From assembly GCA_963664365.1 (NCBI GenBank), contig OY761144.1, forward strand, positions 2,542,001 through 2,606,000: a stretch of 64,000 bases of DNA, in the 5' to 3' direction. The DNA comes from VXRN01 sp963664365. GTDB lineage: Bacteria; Chloroflexota; Dehalococcoidia; Lucifugimonadales; UBA1123. Positions 60,705 to 64,000 of this stretch are shown one piece after another. Made by a program: the position numbers and the translations under genes. Position 1 is the stretch's first letter. Each line of letters starts with the position of its first letter. A model generated the notes under the pieces. That model saw only the letters and a list, made by a program, of their open reading frames with translations, was not told where the DNA came from and made no database searches.

Positions 60705-61054
60705 AGACTCCCACCGTCCCGCGGCGATGCAATCGCCTAAGGGCCACCCCTTGGGCCTTAGCGCATGTCTCCATACGTGTATTGAAATCAATGCAACATC
60801 TTTCATGAATTATCTCTATAACCTTCTCCCACGTCATGGCTTCATGTATTGGGTGTTATGCAATATATTTCATGAACGACGTTGGGGTATAATTTGTGAT
60901 TTTATGCACAATGTTGACATACCATCAAATCACCTGTATTCTCTCTCAAACCGCCTGCATAGCGGCCTTTGCATAATCGTCATTCTGGCGTAGGCCGGAA
61001 TCCGGAAATCGGAAACTACGCAAAGGACCCAAAGGCGAGAAGAGAGGTGAAGCG
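60705..61054. other. AT-rich intergenic region with hairpin, direct repeats and promoter
   Basis: It begins with a stem CTAAGG-g-CC-accccttGG-g-CCTTAG (60737-60761). From 60770 to 60960 the DNA is much richer in A and T than its surroundings. It contains two direct repeats, TGCAACATCTTTCATGAA (60792-60809) and TGCAATATATTTCATGAA (60859-60876), a TATAAT (60888) and the promoter below, then a palindromic CATTCTGGCGTAGGCCGGAATC (60981-61002). Confidence 0.6.
60914..60942 (+). promoter_or_regulatory. Consensus promoter of the small-gene/cNMP-protein operon
   Basis: TTGACA (60914-60919), 17 bases, TATTCT (60937-60942). The two TGCAAYATMTTTCATGAA repeats 38-122 bases upstream are possible operators. 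The transcript would lead to ATG 61055. Confidence 0.6.
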
Positions 61055-61264
61055 ATGAGAACGTCACAGATCTACTACGACGGCGACATGATTTGCGGAC
61101 TGGGAAACGTCGAGCGCAGCGACATGCCCAGCGCCTCCACGGAGACGCGGCGCAGCCTGCGGCTGAAGCCCACACACAAGACGCGGCGCCCCCGCCGCAT
61201 CATCAGGGTCCAGCCGACTTACGGCCGCCGGACAGTCGAAGAGAAGGAGCTCGCGGCAGTTTGA
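61055..61264 (+). CDS. Small basic hypothetical protein
   Basis: A 69-residue protein (ETRRSLRLKPTHKTRRPRRI in the middle) with GAGAGGTGAAGCG before the ATG. No family known. It overlaps the next gene by 4 bases (TTGA), so it is a cotranslated partner of the cyclic-nucleotide-binding protein. Confidence 0.55.
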   Translation: MRTSQIYYDGDMICGLGNVERSDMPSASTETRRSLRLKPTHKTRRPRRIIRVQPTYGRRTVEEKELAAV

Positions 61265-61779
61265 TCGACAGCATTCTCCCACTCAGAGAGTGCGAGCTAT
61301 TCAGGGATCTGGCCGACGATGAGTTGTCCAGCATAGCCATTCTCTGCTCCGAGGTTATCGAAGCAGAGGGGGCGAAGTTGATCCGCGAAGGGCAGAAGGC
61401 CGACCGACTGTTCGTGGTCGCGCGCGGAAAGGTCGCCTTGCACAAGCGTCTGGGACGGCGCGCCGAGCATCGGTCGACAACGGTGGCCTTCTGCTCCCCA
61501 GGCCAGATCCTTGGATGGTCTGCCCTCGTGCCGCCCGGCAGATATACTCTGTCGGCCACGGCATGGGAGCCTGTAACCTTGCTCGCCGTCCCAGCCACCC
61601 TCCTCCGCAAGGCAATCGACCTGAACCCGGACATGGGACTGCGGGTCATGCGGTGCCTGTCCGAGATCATGGCGCGCCGACTCCAGCAGGTGACGGTCGC
61701 GCTCACCACCGCGAGAGACAACCACTTTCGCGAGCGGTCCCTGGTCTCCAACCCCCTCATATTCGAATCCACATCCTGA
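61261..61779 (+). CDS. Cyclic-nucleotide-binding domain protein without HTH
   Basis: A 172-residue protein: LRECELFRDLADDELSSIAI, then KLIREGQKADRLFVVARGKVAL and FCSPGQILGWSALVPPGRYTLSA, where the phosphate-binding cassette of CRP should be. It ends after one long helix (NPDMGLRVMRCLSEIMARRLQQ) and has no winged helix of the CRP/FNR type. It could be a standalone sensor or act through the preceding small basic protein. TTG start. Confidence 0.8.
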   Translation: MIDSILPLRECELFRDLADDELSSIAILCSEVIEAEGAKLIREGQKADRLFVVARGKVALHKRLGRRAEHRSTTVAFCSPGQILGWSALVPPGRYTLSATAWEPVTLLAVPATLLRKAIDLNPDMGLRVMRCLSEIMARRLQQVTVALTTARDNHFRERSLVSNPLIFESTS

Positions 61780-61807
61780 CCGCCACACAATCCCCGTGTC
61801 GGTCCCG

Positions 61808-61899
61808 AAATCCACCGCCTAATACTCGGATGCCCGTAGGAGCGCGGGCGTCTCGCCCGCACCCGCCAAGCCTACAATACCATCGCTAGGCGGTGGATC
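61808..61899. repeat. Dispersed TIR-bounded element
   Basis: The ends ATCCACCGCCTA (61810) and TAGGCGGTGGATC (61887-61899) are inverted repeats. Inside are CGGATGCCCGTAGGAGCG and the hairpin GCGGGCG-TCT-CGCCCGC. The last 25 bases are identical to the inverse of 34896-34920. No gene in the remaining gap to 61985. Confidence 0.75.
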
Positions 61900-61985
61900 A
61901 GGACGGTTCCTCTCCCCTTGCCGTCCGACGCCCTCCGCCCCTAGACTAATCCTGAATCCCAATCAGGCGGCGGCGCGTCCCAAAC

Positions 61986-63059
61986 ATGGCAAACACTCAT
62001 GATGTCACCCTGTCCGTGGTCGACCAGTCCCCGATGCGAAAGGGCGGCAGCCCGTCCGAGGCGCTGCGCGAAACTGTCGAGCTTGCCCAGTTTGCCGAAA
62101 GCCTAGGCTACGCCCGATACTGGGTCGCCGAGCATCACAACTCCACGTCGTTCACCGGCACGAGTCCCGAGATCCTAATCGGCCAGATCGCCGGCGGCAC
62201 CGAACGGATCAGAGTCGGAAGCGGCGGCGTGATGCTCACTCACTACTCCGCCCTGAAAGTGGCCGAGCAGTTCAGAATCCTCGACGCCTTCTTCCCCGGC
62301 CGAATCGATCTCGGCATTGGCCGCGCTCCGGGCAGCGACCGACTCACTGCCGCCGCTCTCAGCCATCCGAGGCCGCCGGTGGATGTGTTGAACCAATTTC
62401 CGCAGATGGTCGGCGATCTGCTCGGTTTTCTCAACGGCAATATGCCGGAGGGCCACCCGCTTCACGAGATCAGCGCGCAGCCCGGCGAGACGCCCAACAC
62501 GGTCCCCGATGTCTGGCTTCTGGGGTCCTCGGACTACAGCGCGCAGTTGGCGGCGCGCCTCGGTCTGCCGTTCAGCTTCGCCGACTTCTTCGGCAACACG
62601 ACCGAGTACGGCCCGCGCATAGCGGAGATCTATCGTCAGCTATTCCAGCCGTCGGAATACCTGTCCGAGCCGAAGGTCAACGCCACCCTCCAAGTCGTCT
62701 GCGCTCCGACTAAAGACGAGGCAAGATTCATCGGATCCTCACGCCGCATCAACAAGGTGATGTCAGCGCTCGGACTGACGACGGGCGGGATGATCTCCCC
62801 CGAGGAAGCGATGGACTGGCCGCTGGACGACCAAGCAAAGGCCGATGTGGAAGAGTCGTCCAAGGGCATCATAGAAGGAGACCCGGCCCAAGTCCGCGAG
62901 GGAATCCTGACCGCCGCCGAACGATACCAGACCGCCGACATTGGCATCGTCACCAACTGCTACTACTTCGAGCAGAGGAAGCGATCATACAAGCTGGTGG
63001 CGGAGGCGATGGGGGTGGAGACGGCTAAGATCTCGGCTGGTACTGAAGGGGAAAGTTAA
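61986..63059 (+). CDS. Luciferase-like (LLM class) flavin-dependent oxidoreductase
   Basis: A 357-residue enzyme of the group typified by MsnO8/YhbW: SVVDQSPMRKGGSPSEALRE, YWVAEHHNSTSFTGTSPEIL, RIRVGSGGVMLTHYSALKVAE, GRIDLGIGRAPGSDR and VWLLGSSDYSAQLAARLGLPF (near residue 175). It uses reduced flavin. Substrate unknown. Its stop overlaps the ATG of the next gene (TAATG). Confidence 0.92.
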   Translation: MANTHDVTLSVVDQSPMRKGGSPSEALRETVELAQFAESLGYARYWVAEHHNSTSFTGTSPEILIGQIAGGTERIRVGSGGVMLTHYSALKVAEQFRILDAFFPGRIDLGIGRAPGSDRLTAAALSHPRPPVDVLNQFPQMVGDLLGFLNGNMPEGHPLHEISAQPGETPNTVPDVWLLGSSDYSAQLAARLGLPFSFADFFGNTTEYGPRIAEIYRQLFQPSEYLSEPKVNATLQVVCAPTKDEARFIGSSRRINKVMSALGLTTGGMISPEEAMDWPLDDQAKADVEESSKGIIEGDPAQVREGILTAAERYQTADIGIVTNCYYFEQRKRSYKLVAEAMGVETAKISAGTEGES

Positions 63060-63757
63060 TGTACATAGGCCATCCATACGACTGCACAGCCCGGAAGTTC
63101 CCATTCTCCTGCCCCTTATGCAACTCAACGGTAATCTACTGGGAGTGTCATCACGGCTCAAAGGTCTGGTTTGACCCACCTGACCAAGGTGAACACAATT
63201 GTTCATCACAAAGTTCCCATGCGCCCAGTACCAGCCCGTTGGGTCCGAGTCCTTCTGGAAGGAAAGCGTCCCAAGTCGAAAGAGTGATAGAGAGCGTAGA
63301 GCCAGCCAACTCCGGGTTGCTCCCCGGAATGACGCGGGTTCGCAGCAACGTGGCTGACGAGTTGGCGAAACTGTGGACGCGCCGATCAGAGTCGCGGCAA
63401 AGAGACACCGTTCAGATGGATCCATATGGAGAGAGGCGCGAGTCCGTGTTCGGAGATGTATCTGAAGTCGTCGAGATAGACCTTCGGACCAGGTTCGATA
63501 TTGGAGATGGCTCAGTACTGGCAAGAACACTCAGCAGCATGTTCCCTGACCTGCGAGTTACGCAAGTGACTATCCTAGTCGACGACATTCTCAACGACCC
63601 CGACGCAGTGGACGTGATGAGTTACACCGCTTGGTGTCCACAAGGCTCAGCCCCAAGCGACCTTGCTAGACGGCAGACCGTTGACGCCGTGATCGTGCCG
63701 GTCGGATTGCTAGGGATTGGGCGCAGATGGATCGTGGAGTCAATTGAGCGCATCTGA
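63059..63757 (+). CDS. Hypothetical protein with N-terminal Cys/His zinc-binding motif
   Basis: A 232-residue protein. The start holds DCTARKFPFSCPLCNST, then WECHHGSKVWFDPPDQGEHNC, a likely zinc ribbon (CPLC...CHH...HNC). A disordered Ser-rich stretch follows (SSQSSHAPSTSPLGPSPSG), then an alpha/beta part with DVSEVVEIDLRTRFDIGDGS and VTILVDDILNDPDAV. No family recognised. It overlaps the luciferase-like stop but its composition is less GC-rich, and it may belong with the following nuclease. Confidence 0.55.
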   Translation: MYIGHPYDCTARKFPFSCPLCNSTVIYWECHHGSKVWFDPPDQGEHNCSSQSSHAPSTSPLGPSPSGRKASQVERVIESVEPANSGLLPGMTRVRSNVADELAKLWTRRSESRQRDTVQMDPYGERRESVFGDVSEVVEIDLRTRFDIGDGSVLARTLSSMFPDLRVTQVTILVDDILNDPDAVDVMSYTAWCPQGSAPSDLARRQTVDAVIVPVGLLGIGRRWIVESIERI

Positions 63758-63861
63758 GGGTTGACGAGTTCTTCGCTAAGGGGGAGAATTCATGACAACA
63801 TCACTGTTTTCGACCTAGGGTCAGGGCGAGAATCGCGTCACCACCATGGATTCAGACAGGA

Positions 63862-64000
63862 ATGAACGAATCAATAACTGAACTCTCACCCCTGAAGGAG
63901 TTTGCGGCCGACCCAGATCTGGTGCGTCTGGAGGAGATGCTTGCCGAATTTGATGCATTCGCCTTGCTTGGCCTATCGATGTCGGAGGAAATTCACTCCA
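63862..64000 (+). CDS. Probable PD-(D/E)XK nuclease family protein (partial, right edge)
   Basis: The ATG at 63862 opens a frame to the end of the window reading SPLKEFAADPDLVRLEEMLA, then EFDAFALLGLSMSEEIHS. This is the N-terminal helix pattern of PDDEXK_4 proteins (LEELL-EFN-FE-LG...E-RHS). The catalytic domain lies beyond the edge. A defence or mobile-element role is possible. Confidence 0.5.
   Translation, partial: MNESITELSPLKEFAADPDLVRLEEMLAEFDAFALLGLSMSEEIHS

Overview
The window looks like a high-GC chromosomal segment from an uncultured Chloroflexota bacterium. The best guess is a Dehalococcoidia/SAR202-like lineage. This is inferred from an 11-subunit complex I operon without nuoEFG, luciferase-like flavin monooxygenases, a DUF1800/DUF1501 pair, a DUF35 plus thiolase pair, a DUF951 protein and an Uma2 protein. 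No rRNA or other strong taxonomic marker is present, so the assignment is tentative.

Layout. 1-4.6 kb: gcvT (running off the left edge), hisS, an Uma2 protein and a hydroxyacid-oxoacid transhydrogenase (HOT). 4.6-8.9 kb: a two-gene cassette with its own promoter, encoding a prokaryotic viperin (pVip, a radical-SAM antiviral-nucleotide synthase) and a 1065-residue UvrD/Rep-like helicase with a C-terminal TPR array. The cassette lies between two copies of the HOT 5' end that share a perfect 60-bp stretch, so it appears to have entered the start of that gene and left the reading frame restored. 8.9-18.3 kb: accessory DNA with decayed PIN toxins beside intact antitoxins, a phosphodiesterase, a DUF35/thiolase pair, a repeat-laden gene family, a retropepsin-like protease, secreted repeat proteins and a 384-bp segmental duplication that made a chimeric lipoprotein ORF and a truncated antitoxin. 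18.3-29.3 kb: nuoA-D, H-N, followed by nadK, a NUDIX hydrolase and an M20 peptidase. 32-34.9 kb: a second defence-like module (AAA ATPase, Toprim-like DUF4276, nucleoside deoxyribosyltransferase-like protein) and a complete HigBA pair. 35-41.8 kb: DUF1800/DUF1501, NHL protein, luciferase-like enzyme and RNase II-like exonuclease. 42-45.5 kb: tRNA-Leu, tRNA-Cys, tRNA-Lys, thiD, a bifunctional nuclease, DUF951 and pyrF. 45.7-49 kb: an endonuclease III relative and modABC. 49.7-63 kb: nitroreductase, enoyl-CoA hydratase, M1 aminopeptidase, comF, NHL protein, a second copy of the repeat-laden gene, OsmC, ileS, a cyclic-nucleotide-binding protein and another luciferase-like enzyme. The right edge enters a hypothetical protein and a probable PD-(D/E)XK nuclease.

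Several families of short palindromic or TIR-bounded repeats are scattered through the window. They occur between genes, inside the nuo operon, and in frame inside two paralogous coding sequences. The strongest candidate for an undescribed system is the viperin plus helicase-TPR cassette.
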